A stretch of 64,000 nt of DNA from a virus, in the IMG/VR virus record IMGVR_UViG_3300020445_001256, positions 1 through 64,000 of that record. One strand, given 5' to 3'. Position numbers and translations under genes: made by a program. Positions within the stretch are counted from its first letter, which is position 1; each line of letters opens with the position of its first letter. The notes below the pieces were generated by a model. The model was not told where the DNA came from. It did no database searches and was given only the letters and a program-made list of their open reading frames with translations. This document shows, one piece after another, positions 18,147-26,069 of this stretch.

Positions 18147-18713
18147 ATGGCACATTTCGCAAAAATCGAGAAAAGAACTGGCACAGTCGTAGATGTTGTT
18201 GCTGTTGCTGATAGTGATACATCTACAGCAGCAGGAGTAGAGAAGGAATACATTGGTATTGCTTTCCTTCAGAAAGTATTTCCTGACACTGCTGCATTAT
18301 ATGATTGGAGACAAACATCATATAATGCTTATAAAGGTAGGCATAGAAAAGAAGTTGATGGATCCCTTGTGTGGGATACTAAAGCATGTTTCAGAAAAAA
18401 TTATGCTAGTATAGGTGGTAAGTATGATTATATGAGAGATGCTTTTATTGCACCACCTATTAATCCTAATAATCAAGTCTTGAATGAGGATACCTGTCAT
18501 TGGGATACCATAACACAGGCAAATCAAACTACAACAAATGATGGTGGACCCCTTGACTATACGGACACTTCCGACTATAGTGATAACTCTAAGTTGACTC
18601 CTGCCACGTGGGAGTGGACTAATGAGACAAAAACTTATGTCTCTAAAACTGCTCAAGTTGTAAAACCAGCAGTATATAAGTACAACTCTTCCTCTAAAAT
18701 TTGGGAAGCATGA
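18147..18713 (+). CDS. Virion-associated protein of cyanophage type
   Basis: 188 residues starting MAHFAKIEKRTGTVVDVVAV. The middle has YNAYKGRHRKEVDG and RKNYASIGGKYDYMRDAFI, phrases that recur in structural proteins of marine T4-like phages. A tryptophan-rich C-terminus (EWTNETKTYVSK, KIWEA) follows. Located between the adhesin and the oxygenase array. Exact role unknown; probably a fibre-associated or chaperone-like protein. Confidence 0.6.
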   Translation: MAHFAKIEKRTGTVVDVVAVADSDTSTAAGVEKEYIGIAFLQKVFPDTAALYDWRQTSYNAYKGRHRKEVDGSLVWDTKACFRKNYASIGGKYDYMRDAFIAPPINPNNQVLNEDTCHWDTITQANQTTTNDGGPLDYTDTSDYSDNSKLTPATWEWTNETKTYVSKTAQVVKPAVYKYNSSSKIWEA

Positions 18714-18728
18714 ACCCCCTAATGTATT

Positions 18729-19241
18729 ATGATTACATCATGGTTTGCGAAAGCAATCTACTTTGAACCGAATTTACTACTAGAAAAACTACCTGACTAC
18801 GAAAGAAATATCAAGCAAGCACTTGAGAAGGTAGGAACTATTCGTACTGATATTCTGAATGTAGATTCTACATGCGGTATTAGAAAGAATTTATTTGAAG
18901 TGGTTGAACTTGATGGTTTAAGACCATTAATATTTGACCATTCACAAGCATTTGCAAGACAAGTTGGATATAAAGAAGATATTACATTTAAAAATATTTG
19001 GACTGAAATAAGTAAGAAAGGAGATTATACATTTCCTAGAAGTTTTCCTAGATCTGTTGTATCTGGGATTTTTTGTGTCAAAGCATGTATGGATGATTCT
19101 ATTAAATTTTTCCAAGGTGATAATTTTCAAGAGGTTAAACTGTTTACTGGATCAATTATATTATTCCCTAGTGATGTTAAATATGGTATGACATCACAAT
19201 TAGGTGATGAAAATATTCTCATACATTTTACGTTAGCATGA
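18729..19241 (+). CDS. Degenerate 2OG-Fe(II) oxygenase-fold protein, catalytic residues replaced
   Basis: 170 residues. The C-terminal half aligns by eye with the oxygenases at 40526 and 42695: SVVSGIFCVKA matches SVISAALFVNA, and GSIILFPSDVKYG matches GDLVIFPSWLKHG. The HxH iron pair is replaced (R104 and F106), the distal histidine is Y152, and the usual arginine for 2-oxoglutarate is absent. The fold seems kept and chemistry lost. It heads a run of nine fold members, coupling to the next gene by ATGA. It could be a non-enzymatic subunit or binding protein. The assignment depends on a manual alignment. Confidence 0.55.
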   Translation: MITSWFAKAIYFEPNLLLEKLPDYERNIKQALEKVGTIRTDILNVDSTCGIRKNLFEVVELDGLRPLIFDHSQAFARQVGYKEDITFKNIWTEISKKGDYTFPRSFPRSVVSGIFCVKACMDDSIKFFQGDNFQEVKLFTGSIILFPSDVKYGMTSQLGDENILIHFTLA

Positions 19242-19849
19242 AAGAGCATATAATACCATCTAATAGTTTTATTGCTGGATGGTATATTGAAGATAACGTT
19301 TGTGATGGATTGATCTCGTACTTTAATGACAGTCCAGATCAAGGACCAGGACAAGTTGGGCAAGGAATTAATGAAGAGTATAAAGTTTCAACTGATGTAG
19401 CAGTTATACCAAGGGTTAAGGATGAGAGGATACAAATATATCTTGACAGGTTAGGAAAAGTATGCGATAATTATACCGAACGTTATCCTTGGAGTTCTAC
19501 TAATCACAGTTCTTGGGGTTTAAATACCAATTTTAATATACAAAAGTATAAACCTGATGAAGGATTTTTTGGTTGGCATACTGAAAGATCAACTTATAAA
19601 AATTTAGTAGGAACTAGACATCTAACATTTATGACATATCTAAATGATGTAACTGATGGTGGTGAAACTGAATGGTATCATCAAGGTCTAAAGATACAAC
19701 CACAAAAAGGATTAACTGTCATTTGGCCCTGTGATTGGACACATACACATAGAGGTATACCATCACCAACTCAAGTTAAGTATATAACTACAGGGTGGTA
19801 TACTTATAAGGTACCAGGATTTGATTACACAGAGTTTAATGGAGGTTAA
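19238..19849 (+). CDS. 2OG-Fe(II) oxygenase, prolyl-4-hydroxylase-like
   Basis: 203 residues. Iron ligands appear as H114-T-E116 and H171, with K181 in HRGIPSPTQVKYITTGW as the likely 2-oxoglutarate anchor. Strands RHLTFMTYLNDVTDGGETEW and GLTVIWPCDWTHTHRG fit the double-stranded beta-helix. Glutamate in place of the usual aspartate in HxD is uncommon but occurs in this superfamily. Known members hydroxylate proteins or small molecules using oxygen and 2-oxoglutarate. Substrate unknown. It overlaps the preceding gene by 4 bases and touches the next, so it belongs to the oxygenase operon. Confidence 0.82.
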   Translation: MKEHIIPSNSFIAGWYIEDNVCDGLISYFNDSPDQGPGQVGQGINEEYKVSTDVAVIPRVKDERIQIYLDRLGKVCDNYTERYPWSSTNHSSWGLNTNFNIQKYKPDEGFFGWHTERSTYKNLVGTRHLTFMTYLNDVTDGGETEWYHQGLKIQPQKGLTVIWPCDWTHTHRGIPSPTQVKYITTGWYTYKVPGFDYTEFNGG

Positions 19850-20467
19850 ATGAACTTAAATTACACTTATTGGTATTTTCAAGGTATTATAAAACCTGAG
19901 ATATGTGATCGTATTATTAATATAGGAAAGGATCTTAATATTAGACAAGGTGAAGTTAATAGAGCAGATACTAAGGGAACAGACAACTATACTGAAGAGG
20001 AGATGAATGATCTCTTAAAGGTTAGAAATTCACATATTTCATGGATAGATGAACCTTGGGTTCATAATTTAATTAAACCACTCATTCAACAAGCAAATGA
20101 GTCAGCAGGTTGGAATTTTCAGTGGGATTATACTGAGAATATGCAGTTTACCATTTATAATGAAGGACAGTTTTATGAATGGCATCCAGACCAACATCAT
20201 TATGTGTACGGTGATGATGAACATGAAAATATGAAGGGTAAGTATAGGAAACTATCATCTACATTACTATTAAATGATCCTAATGAGTTTGAAGGTGGTG
20301 ATCTTGAATTCCATTATAATAGGAAAGATCAATGTATTGCTAAAGAATTGAATACACAAGGATCATTAGTTGTATTCCCATCATTTGTATATCATAGAGT
20401 ACTACCTGTTACTAAAGGAACAAGGTATTCTCTTGTTAGTTGGAATTTAGGAGATCCATTCAGATGA
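19850..20467 (+). CDS. 2OG-Fe(II) oxygenase, PKHD/PiuC-like
   Basis: 205 residues with a complete catalytic set: H112-P-D114 in FYEWHPDQ, H182 in FPSFVYHRVLPV and R192 in GTRYSLVSWNLG. The FEGGDLEFHY strand between them is typical. This resembles the PKHD-type hydroxylases that T4-like cyanophages often carry. Starts directly after the previous stop and overlaps the next gene by 4 bases (ATGA). Substrate unknown. Confidence 0.86.
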   Translation: MNLNYTYWYFQGIIKPEICDRIINIGKDLNIRQGEVNRADTKGTDNYTEEEMNDLLKVRNSHISWIDEPWVHNLIKPLIQQANESAGWNFQWDYTENMQFTIYNEGQFYEWHPDQHHYVYGDDEHENMKGKYRKLSSTLLLNDPNEFEGGDLEFHYNRKDQCIAKELNTQGSLVVFPSFVYHRVLPVTKGTRYSLVSWNLGDPFR

Positions 20468-20982
20468 TTTATATCTCACAAGTTGTAATACCATGTGAAG
20501 AAGAGATTATTCAGTTCTTTAAGGATAATCTTCTTAAAACATATGTCTGGGATGAAACAAGAGTTCTTAGTATGGATAGAGGTGGTATTGGAGTTAAGAC
20601 AGAATGTGATACTTATAAAAAGATATATGAATTAGTAAAAGATGTTAAGAGGAGAGTATACCATGACAATAGATTTTCTGTACTGCAGAATGTAGAGATA
20701 GTTAAGTATCCTTGTGGTGCATGTAAGGGATTTCATCACGATAGGGCAAGACCTACAACAACTGGTGCATCAATTACATATATCAATGATGATTATATTG
20801 GTGGGCATACTATAGTTGAAGGTGTAGATGTTCAACCATTATCAGGTAGGACAGTATATTTTGATGGAATGGAATTTAGACATGGGGTAAGTAATGTTTT
20901 GAAACGGGATAGATATACTATATCAATGTGGTATGGTAAAGATAAATCTATGCCACTCAATGATGAATTTCTGGAGATTTAA
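20464..20982 (+). CDS. 2OG-Fe(II) oxygenase
   Basis: 172 residues from the ATG at 20464, chosen because it makes an ATGA overlap with the previous stop; an in-frame ATG at 20440 lies inside the upstream gene. Catalytic residues: H91-H-D93, H140 in FRHGVSNV and R150 in RDRYTISMWYG. The short length and GGHTIVEG strand fit a minimal jelly-roll dioxygenase. Substrate unknown. Confidence 0.84.
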   Translation: MIYISQVVIPCEEEIIQFFKDNLLKTYVWDETRVLSMDRGGIGVKTECDTYKKIYELVKDVKRRVYHDNRFSVLQNVEIVKYPCGACKGFHHDRARPTTTGASITYINDDYIGGHTIVEGVDVQPLSGRTVYFDGMEFRHGVSNVLKRDRYTISMWYGKDKSMPLNDEFLEI

Positions 20983-20984
20983 CA

Positions 20985-21461
20985 ATGGAATGTGTAAATG
21001 ACTTCTTAGATAAGGAATTATTTAAGAAAATACAAGATGATATTTTTGATAAGGATTCAACTCCTTGGTTTTGTATACCAGATATATCTGGTGAGGGTAA
21101 AGAAAAGGATGCTTACTTCTGCCATATGCTTTACGACCAAGAGAGACCATGTAGTAATAAGTATTGGATTGCTGAAGCATTGAAGTTTGTTATTAATGCA
21201 AGATCATTAATTAGAGTAAAGGTAAATCTATATCCTAGAACAGATACTTTAGTTCATCATACACCACATACTGATTATGATTTCGATCATAAAGCAGCAG
21301 TATTATCTCTGAATACATGTGATGGACATACTAGCATTAAAGGTATGAAAGTGGAATCAAGAGCAAATAGAATAGTATTCTTTAATCCTCAAGATCCTCA
21401 TAATAGTACTAATTGCACTGACCAACAATTTAGAGCAAATATTAATATTAATTATTTCTAA
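20985..21461 (+). CDS. 2OG-Fe(II) oxygenase-like protein
   Basis: 158 residues, with H95-T-D97 in HHTPHTDYDF, H139 in NPQDPHNST and R150 in QFRANININYF as the likely iron triad and 2-oxoglutarate arginine. Among the smallest members of the array. One base of overlap with the next gene. Confidence 0.78.
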   Translation: MECVNDFLDKELFKKIQDDIFDKDSTPWFCIPDISGEGKEKDAYFCHMLYDQERPCSNKYWIAEALKFVINARSLIRVKVNLYPRTDTLVHHTPHTDYDFDHKAAVLSLNTCDGHTSIKGMKVESRANRIVFFNPQDPHNSTNCTDQQFRANININYF

Positions 21462-21823
21462 TGCAATTAATTAATCCCAGAGAATTATATACATTTAAAC
21501 AGTTCTTTGATACTGATATTGAAAAGGTATCATTGACAGATATGGCAGTATCTATTCAGAATATATTGAAAGATGAGTTTGGGATTGCATGTGAATTAGA
21601 ACATGCTAGTGAAATATTTGATTGTGAGATAGAGGCACACAATGATTTTGTATCATGTGTATGTCAAGAGACAGGTAATTTATATCATTACTGTCTTGAA
21701 GTTGTTAATCGTGAAGGTAAATTTAAATTTGATTTAAGACCAAAGAAGATGAGGTTCTTTAGAGCATACGTCTTTAGATGGTCTAATACTATGGAAATAG
21801 ATAATGTCAAATATATTTTTTGA
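21461..21823 (+). CDS. Protein of unknown function inside the oxygenase array
   Basis: 120 residues starting MQLINPRELYTFKQFFDTDI. It has several cysteines (residues 43, 54, 65 and 67, with 77 close by) but no HxD or HxH motif and no jelly-roll pattern, so it is not another oxygenase. It overlaps the next gene by 20 bases. It may be an accessory factor. I do not recognise a family. Confidence 0.6.
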   Translation: MQLINPRELYTFKQFFDTDIEKVSLTDMAVSIQNILKDEFGIACELEHASEIFDCEIEAHNDFVSCVCQETGNLYHYCLEVVNREGKFKFDLRPKKMRFFRAYVFRWSNTMEIDNVKYIF

Positions 21824-22412
21824 TACACCTTCTGGGTTACCAGTTATATTAATACCTAATTTTTACTCAGATATAGAATTGAGTTCAATATTTGATGAGT
21901 TGAGATTTTTATCATCTATTGATAGATTTAAAGATCCAACAGATCCAGATGGACCTGGTACTGCAATAGCAAATGGTGTAGTATTAAAATCTGGTAAAGG
22001 TATGCACTTAGATGTTGTATATAAGGATCGATCTGAGTCTGACATATTAAAACTAAATCGTAAGTTGTTTAAGAAAGAGACTACTGATTTATTAGAGTGT
22101 TATCATTCTATGTTTAGATATGTAAGAAGATCTAATTCAGATAATACTAAACTACATTATTATACTAATGGTGATTACTATAAATCACATGTAGATGATT
22201 GTGTTATAACAGCAATTACTTTCTTCTATGAAGAACCAAAAGGATATACTGGTGGTGATTTAATATTAGAACATAGACTTAGAATACCTTGTCTAAATAA
22301 TTCGCTGGTGGTATTTCCATCAATTATGTGGCATGAAGTCACACCCATAGTTATGAAAGACTTTAATCCTGGTATGGGTAGATACTCAATGAGTCAATTC
22401 TTGGCAATGTAA
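21804..22412 (+). CDS. 2OG-Fe(II) oxygenase
   Basis: 202 residues. H129-V-D131 in YYKSHVDD, H177 in FPSIMWHEVTPI and R193 in MGRYSMSQF form the expected set, with GGDLILEHRLRIP between them. Closest in style to the PKHD-type genes at 19850 and in many cyanophages. Two bases separate it from the next gene. Confidence 0.85.
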   Translation: MSNIFFDTPSGLPVILIPNFYSDIELSSIFDELRFLSSIDRFKDPTDPDGPGTAIANGVVLKSGKGMHLDVVYKDRSESDILKLNRKLFKKETTDLLECYHSMFRYVRRSNSDNTKLHYYTNGDYYKSHVDDCVITAITFFYEEPKGYTGGDLILEHRLRIPCLNNSLVVFPSIMWHEVTPIVMKDFNPGMGRYSMSQFLAM

Positions 22413-22414
22413 TT

Positions 22415-23056
22415 ATGCAAATTATTAACTTTGAAAATGAAGAACCTAAGACAAGGTTTGCACCTATATTTAATTTTAACATCTATGAGAATAATGTAGA
22501 TGTAAGGAATATTAAGGATATAATATTATCAAAAGAACAAGAGATTATAAACACTAATCCATATACAAGTGATTGGAATACTGGATTAGGATGTAATAGT
22601 ATGACTTCTAGATCTAATTGTTATAATGTACTTAAATGGAAAGAAGCATATTTTTTAAAAGAAGTAATAAGATCATCACATGATAATTTTATAACAACTC
22701 TTGGATATGATTGGGAAGATAAAATATATGTTCAATGTTGGGCAAATGTTATGAGAAAAGGTGAGAAGATAAAACAACATCAACATTGGACAAGTGAATA
22801 CACATATCTTGGTGGACATATACAATTAGATGATATAGAAACTAGTACTCATTATGTAAATCCATATAATCAAAAGTTATATTCATCCTCAAATGATAAA
22901 GGTAAGGTAACACTATTTCCTAATTGGTTGGAACATTATACTGACACATATGATGGTAATGATTTTAGAGTATCAATAGCATTTGACATTATTACTGAGA
23001 TAGTATATAATGAGGACATTTACGAGGATAGAAAGGAACACTGGGTTCAATTATGA
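22415..23056 (+). CDS. 2OG-Fe(II) oxygenase, HxH type (TIGR02466-like)
   Basis: 213 residues. H122-Q-H124, H174 in LFPNWLEHYTDTY and R185 in FRVSIAFDI fit the family in which the HxD is replaced by HxH, with W-x-N-V upstream (residues 109-112). The family is described as putative 2OG-Fe(II) oxygenases of unknown substrate and is common in marine phages. ATGA overlap with the next gene. Confidence 0.8.
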   Translation: MQIINFENEEPKTRFAPIFNFNIYENNVDVRNIKDIILSKEQEIINTNPYTSDWNTGLGCNSMTSRSNCYNVLKWKEAYFLKEVIRSSHDNFITTLGYDWEDKIYVQCWANVMRKGEKIKQHQHWTSEYTYLGGHIQLDDIETSTHYVNPYNQKLYSSSNDKGKVTLFPNWLEHYTDTYDGNDFRVSIAFDIITEIVYNEDIYEDRKEHWVQL

Positions 23057-23763
23057 AACTCGAATATATTCGAGATGTAATTGATAATGTAATAGGTGAT
23101 ATACCTTTCATATATGATCTGTCAGTAACTACACCACCACCTGAATTAGTTACACAAAGAGCACAAGATCATTTTAATAGAGGTAAACCAGAATCATTAA
23201 ATCAGACTTACCAATTAGATAATACTTGTAAGTCTGTTATTGTATGGAATGTTTTTAGTCGTGTTGCATATGATTACCACTATAAGAATAACTTCTTACC
23301 AGAGATCATTAGACGATTAAATACAATATATGATTATAATTTTGGGTATGATGATTACCTATTAAATAGAAAACAGTTTGCTATTAGATCAGGTGCAGCA
23401 ACATTAGCAAAAACATCATTAGCATTTCATAAAAGATTTGGAATGAATTATAAGATTGATCTAATCTTTACTGATGCTAAATTTGATGATACTATTGTTA
23501 TTGATGGTGAACCTCACTATAGTAATTGTATTGGGTGTGATGCACCTTGCGAATATAAATGTCCTATGGGATGTACAATGAACTTTGATCTTGTTGATTG
23601 GGAGAAGTGTTCTAATTTTGTAGATGTTCCTGAAGCATTTAAAGATCTTGATAGTATTTGTAGGATATGTCAAGACAGTTGCCCTTATTCACAGGAGTTG
23701 ACTAAAAGAATCCTCGAAATTAACCCTCGTTACGGAGAACGTATTCATGCCACATTTACATAG
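23053..23763 (+). CDS. QueG/reductive dehalogenase-like iron-sulfur protein
   Basis: 236 residues. The segment IRSGAATLAKTSLAFHKRFG then KIDLIFTDAKF resembles the region of epoxyqueuosine reductase (QueG) and reductive dehalogenases that follows the cobalamin domain. C159xxC162xxxC166xxxC170-P and C203xxC206xxxC210-P, with C186, fit two [4Fe-4S] clusters. QueG is usually 350-380 residues; the N-terminal part here is short, so cobalamin binding is doubtful. QueG completes queuosine in tRNA, but phages also modify DNA with deazaguanines. It lies between oxygenases with overlaps at both ends. An electron donor role is equally possible. Confidence 0.62.
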   Translation: MKLEYIRDVIDNVIGDIPFIYDLSVTTPPPELVTQRAQDHFNRGKPESLNQTYQLDNTCKSVIVWNVFSRVAYDYHYKNNFLPEIIRRLNTIYDYNFGYDDYLLNRKQFAIRSGAATLAKTSLAFHKRFGMNYKIDLIFTDAKFDDTIVIDGEPHYSNCIGCDAPCEYKCPMGCTMNFDLVDWEKCSNFVDVPEAFKDLDSICRICQDSCPYSQELTKRILEINPRYGERIHATFT

Positions 23764-24400
23764 ATGGAATCAACCTAAAGGTAATAATCCATTTGCACCT
23801 GAATTTGATATATCTTTATGGGTTGATGAATTACCTGATGTTTTAATTGATGAGTTATTAGGTTTAGTTAAGAAACATGAGGAAGAAGGATTATTTGATA
23901 ATGATAGATGGGAACATTATAATATATTTCAATGGGAAGGGTTTGCTGTAAAAGAATTACAAGAGATGATACTAACATCTTATGAAGCATTTTGTAATTC
24001 TCTACACATAGAGAAAGAAGAAAGAATATGGGTTAGAGGTTGGGTATATCCTCAGAAACCAGAGATAAAAGTTAAACGAAGAATGAATATAGGTAGACAC
24101 CAACACGCAATGCACGAGAACGCATTTCTAAGTGGTGTGTTAAATATGCAGGATCATTTTATTGGTACTGATTATGATATACCTTATGTTGGATGGACAG
24201 GTATAGGTAGTAAGAAAGGTAGATTAACACTTGCACCATCATCATTACCTCATGCAGTTAAAGCATTAAGATATGAAGATACTGATAGATATACTATTGC
24301 ATTTGATTTAATAACACAGAAAGGAATGGATCATTTCTGGTTCTCTAAGTTAGATAGAGATACATCAAAAGATCCTTTGAATTTAGCGATTGAGTTGTGA
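23747..24400 (+). CDS. 2OG-Fe(II) oxygenase-like, HxH type
   Basis: 217 residues. H118-Q-H120 (with H123) in RHQHAMHENAFLSGVL, H169 in LAPSSLPHAVKAL and R181 in RYTIAFDLIT give the HxH family pattern. It overlaps the iron-sulfur gene by 17 bases and the next gene by 4. A WVRGWVYPQK strand takes the place of the usual W-x-N strand. Substrate unknown. Confidence 0.76.
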   Translation: MPHLHRWNQPKGNNPFAPEFDISLWVDELPDVLIDELLGLVKKHEEEGLFDNDRWEHYNIFQWEGFAVKELQEMILTSYEAFCNSLHIEKEERIWVRGWVYPQKPEIKVKRRMNIGRHQHAMHENAFLSGVLNMQDHFIGTDYDIPYVGWTGIGSKKGRLTLAPSSLPHAVKALRYEDTDRYTIAFDLITQKGMDHFWFSKLDRDTSKDPLNLAIEL

Positions 24401-25017
24401 ACACACAGTTATTAGATAATGGATTCTTATTAGTTAAGAACTTTGTTCATGTTGACTTAGCAAATAGTCTGTATCGTGAGTTAGTTGATACTGGTCAGAC
24501 TAGATTGCATTTCTTAGACAATGAATTTCATGGACCTTGTTATAACTATCAGTCACCAAAAGCATCACAAGAGTTATTATTCTATCTCTTACATAACATG
24601 GTAGATATAGTTGGAGAATCATTATTTCCAACTTATTCATACATGAGATTATATAAACATAATGCTTTTTTAAATCCTCATACAGATAGACCTGCATGTG
24701 AGGTATCATTAACTGTACATCTAGGATCAGATAAAGAGTGGGAGTTTGGTATAAGAAACTATCGTAATAATAATGAGTTTAATGTAGTATTAGATCAAGG
24801 AGATGCAGTGATATATCTGGGATGTGTAGCACCACACTGGAGAAATGGTAAGTATAGTGGTGAGAATTTTGCACAGTGTTTCTTACATTACGTTAGAAGT
24901 AGAGGTCCAATGTCGTGGTGTATTAATGATATTAATAGATCATTACCAGAGGGTGATTGGGAGGATGAATTGAAGAAGGAGTATGACAATATACTAGGTG
25001 GCACACAACCGTCCTAA
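24397..25017 (+). CDS. 2OG-Fe(II) oxygenase
   Basis: 206 residues from a GTG that overlaps the previous stop (GTGA). H95-T-D97 in NPHTDRPACEVSLTVHLG and H147 in VAPHWRNG are the iron ligands; the usual arginine is not obvious downstream (ENFAQCFLHYV). It closes the oxygenase array and is followed by 43 non-coding bases. Confidence 0.8.
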   Translation: MNTQLLDNGFLLVKNFVHVDLANSLYRELVDTGQTRLHFLDNEFHGPCYNYQSPKASQELLFYLLHNMVDIVGESLFPTYSYMRLYKHNAFLNPHTDRPACEVSLTVHLGSDKEWEFGIRNYRNNNEFNVVLDQGDAVIYLGCVAPHWRNGKYSGENFAQCFLHYVRSRGPMSWCINDINRSLPEGDWEDELKKEYDNILGGTQPS

Positions 25018-25060
25018 TCCCTAAAAATTGTGATAGACTACATGGGTCACAGTAATTATC

Positions 25061-25315
25061 ATGCCATCTTTTACACTAACATGCACAGATGAAGACTCTA
25101 CGGTAACAACTAAGGAGTTTAAGTCTGCATACCTACAAGAAGTTGTAGAAAAAACAGGAGACTTCCTTAGAGGAGTTGGATACTATTTTGATGATTTAAC
25201 TATCGTTAAAGTAGATGAGGAGACTATTGAAGATGATGATGAATCTTATGAGGAGTATGATCCTATTACAAGTACACATTCTATCATTGATCCGTCATAC
25301 CTTAATAAAGACTAA
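25061..25315 (+). CDS. Small acidic protein, unknown function
   Basis: 84 residues starting MPSFTLTCTDEDSTVTTKEF. Very acidic from residue 60 onward. Its style (short, acidic, at the start of an early-type cluster) fits conserved cyanophage hypothetical proteins. No domain recognised. Confidence 0.65.
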   Translation: MPSFTLTCTDEDSTVTTKEFKSAYLQEVVEKTGDFLRGVGYYFDDLTIVKVDEETIEDDDESYEEYDPITSTHSIIDPSYLNKD

Positions 25316-25333
25316 AGATCTATAGGGGATTCG

Positions 25334-25363
25334 TTGACAGAAATGAGTCCCCTATGCTAATAT
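25334..25363 (+). promoter_or_regulatory. Sigma70-type promoter inside an inverted repeat
   Basis: TTGACA at 25334-25339, 18-base spacer, TAATAT at 25358-25363. The -35 lies between the arms of a perfect 6-base inverted repeat, AGGGGA at 25324-25329 and TCCCCT at 25348-25353, which could be an operator or a weak terminator stem. It would drive the small genes from 25399. Confidence 0.65.
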
Positions 25364-25398
25364 ATACAGATGTAGTTCAGTAATACTGAAGAGTATCA

Positions 25399-25590
25399 AT
25401 GGGTAAGACTTTTCGCCGAGGTGGTAACGAACGAGGTTACTATTCTCCAGGAAAATCATTACGGGACAAGCGTCAAAAAGGAACAAATCGCACATCTAAA
25501 TGGGAGGAATCTTATGACTACAATCAACCCAAAGGACATAATCACCCTAAAAAAAGAGCAACCAACACCGAGGAATTCGGTGATGTTTGA
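25399..25590 (+). CDS. Small basic protein, unknown function
   Basis: 63 residues starting MGKTFRRGGNERGYYSPGK, rich in Lys, Arg, Gly and His, so nucleic-acid binding is plausible. It overlaps the next gene, in another frame, by 77 bases. The overlap is long, so the end of this gene is the less certain part. Confidence 0.55.
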   Translation: MGKTFRRGGNERGYYSPGKSLRDKRQKGTNRTSKWEESYDYNQPKGHNHPKKRATNTEEFGDV

Positions 25591-25675
25591 AGATGATGGG
25601 TTAGATTATGAAGATCAGATGTATGATGACGCTTCATTTGATGGAGTAGAAATTGAGTACACAGCAACATACTAA
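25514..25675 (+). CDS. Small acidic protein, unknown function
   Basis: 53 residues starting MTTINPKDIITLKKEQPTP and ending in an acidic tail. A GGGAGGAATCTT ribosome binding site precedes the ATG at 25514, which is preferred to an upstream in-frame start at 25421. One base overlap with the next gene. Confidence 0.55.
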   Translation: MTTINPKDIITLKKEQPTPRNSVMFEDDGLDYEDQMYDDASFDGVEIEYTATY

Positions 25676-25869
25676 TGAAAGACCAAGGATCAATAGCAGA
25701 TAACGAGTCCAAAGACCAGAAATGGAACCGAGGACTTGATATTTGTATCGAATCAATCCATAAAGCAGATCCCGCTTTGCGTGGATGTGCTCATAATCAG
25801 AAGTGTTTCCATGAAATGATGGAAATACGTGATAAAATACTAGAGTATACACATTCGTTGAGGAGATGA
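25675..25869 (+). CDS. Small protein, unknown function
   Basis: 64 residues starting MKDQGSIADNESKDQKWNRG, with C24, C38 and C44. ATGA overlap with the next gene. No family recognised. Confidence 0.6.
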   Translation: MKDQGSIADNESKDQKWNRGLDICIESIHKADPALRGCAHNQKCFHEMMEIRDKILEYTHSLRR

Positions 25870-26069
25870 TTGGTCTTTACTCTCAACTATTAAACAAGGA
25901 TCAAAAAATGATCGTAAAAGATGCTCTAATCATGTATGTCTGTCAATTACAGAAACAATACTTTAGAGACAATGTTATTCCTATGGAAGAGTATCAACGT
26001 AGGATGGCAGAAATAGACGATCTAACTGACAAATTACACCTTAAGGATCTTTATAAACATGACCGTTGA
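25866..26069 (+). CDS. Small helical protein, unknown function
   Basis: 67 residues starting MIGLYSQLLNKDQKMIVKD, predicted almost wholly helical. Overlaps the oxygenase at 26059 by 11 bases. Confidence 0.6.
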   Translation: MIGLYSQLLNKDQKMIVKDALIMYVCQLQKQYFRDNVIPMEEYQRRMAEIDDLTDKLHLKDLYKHDR

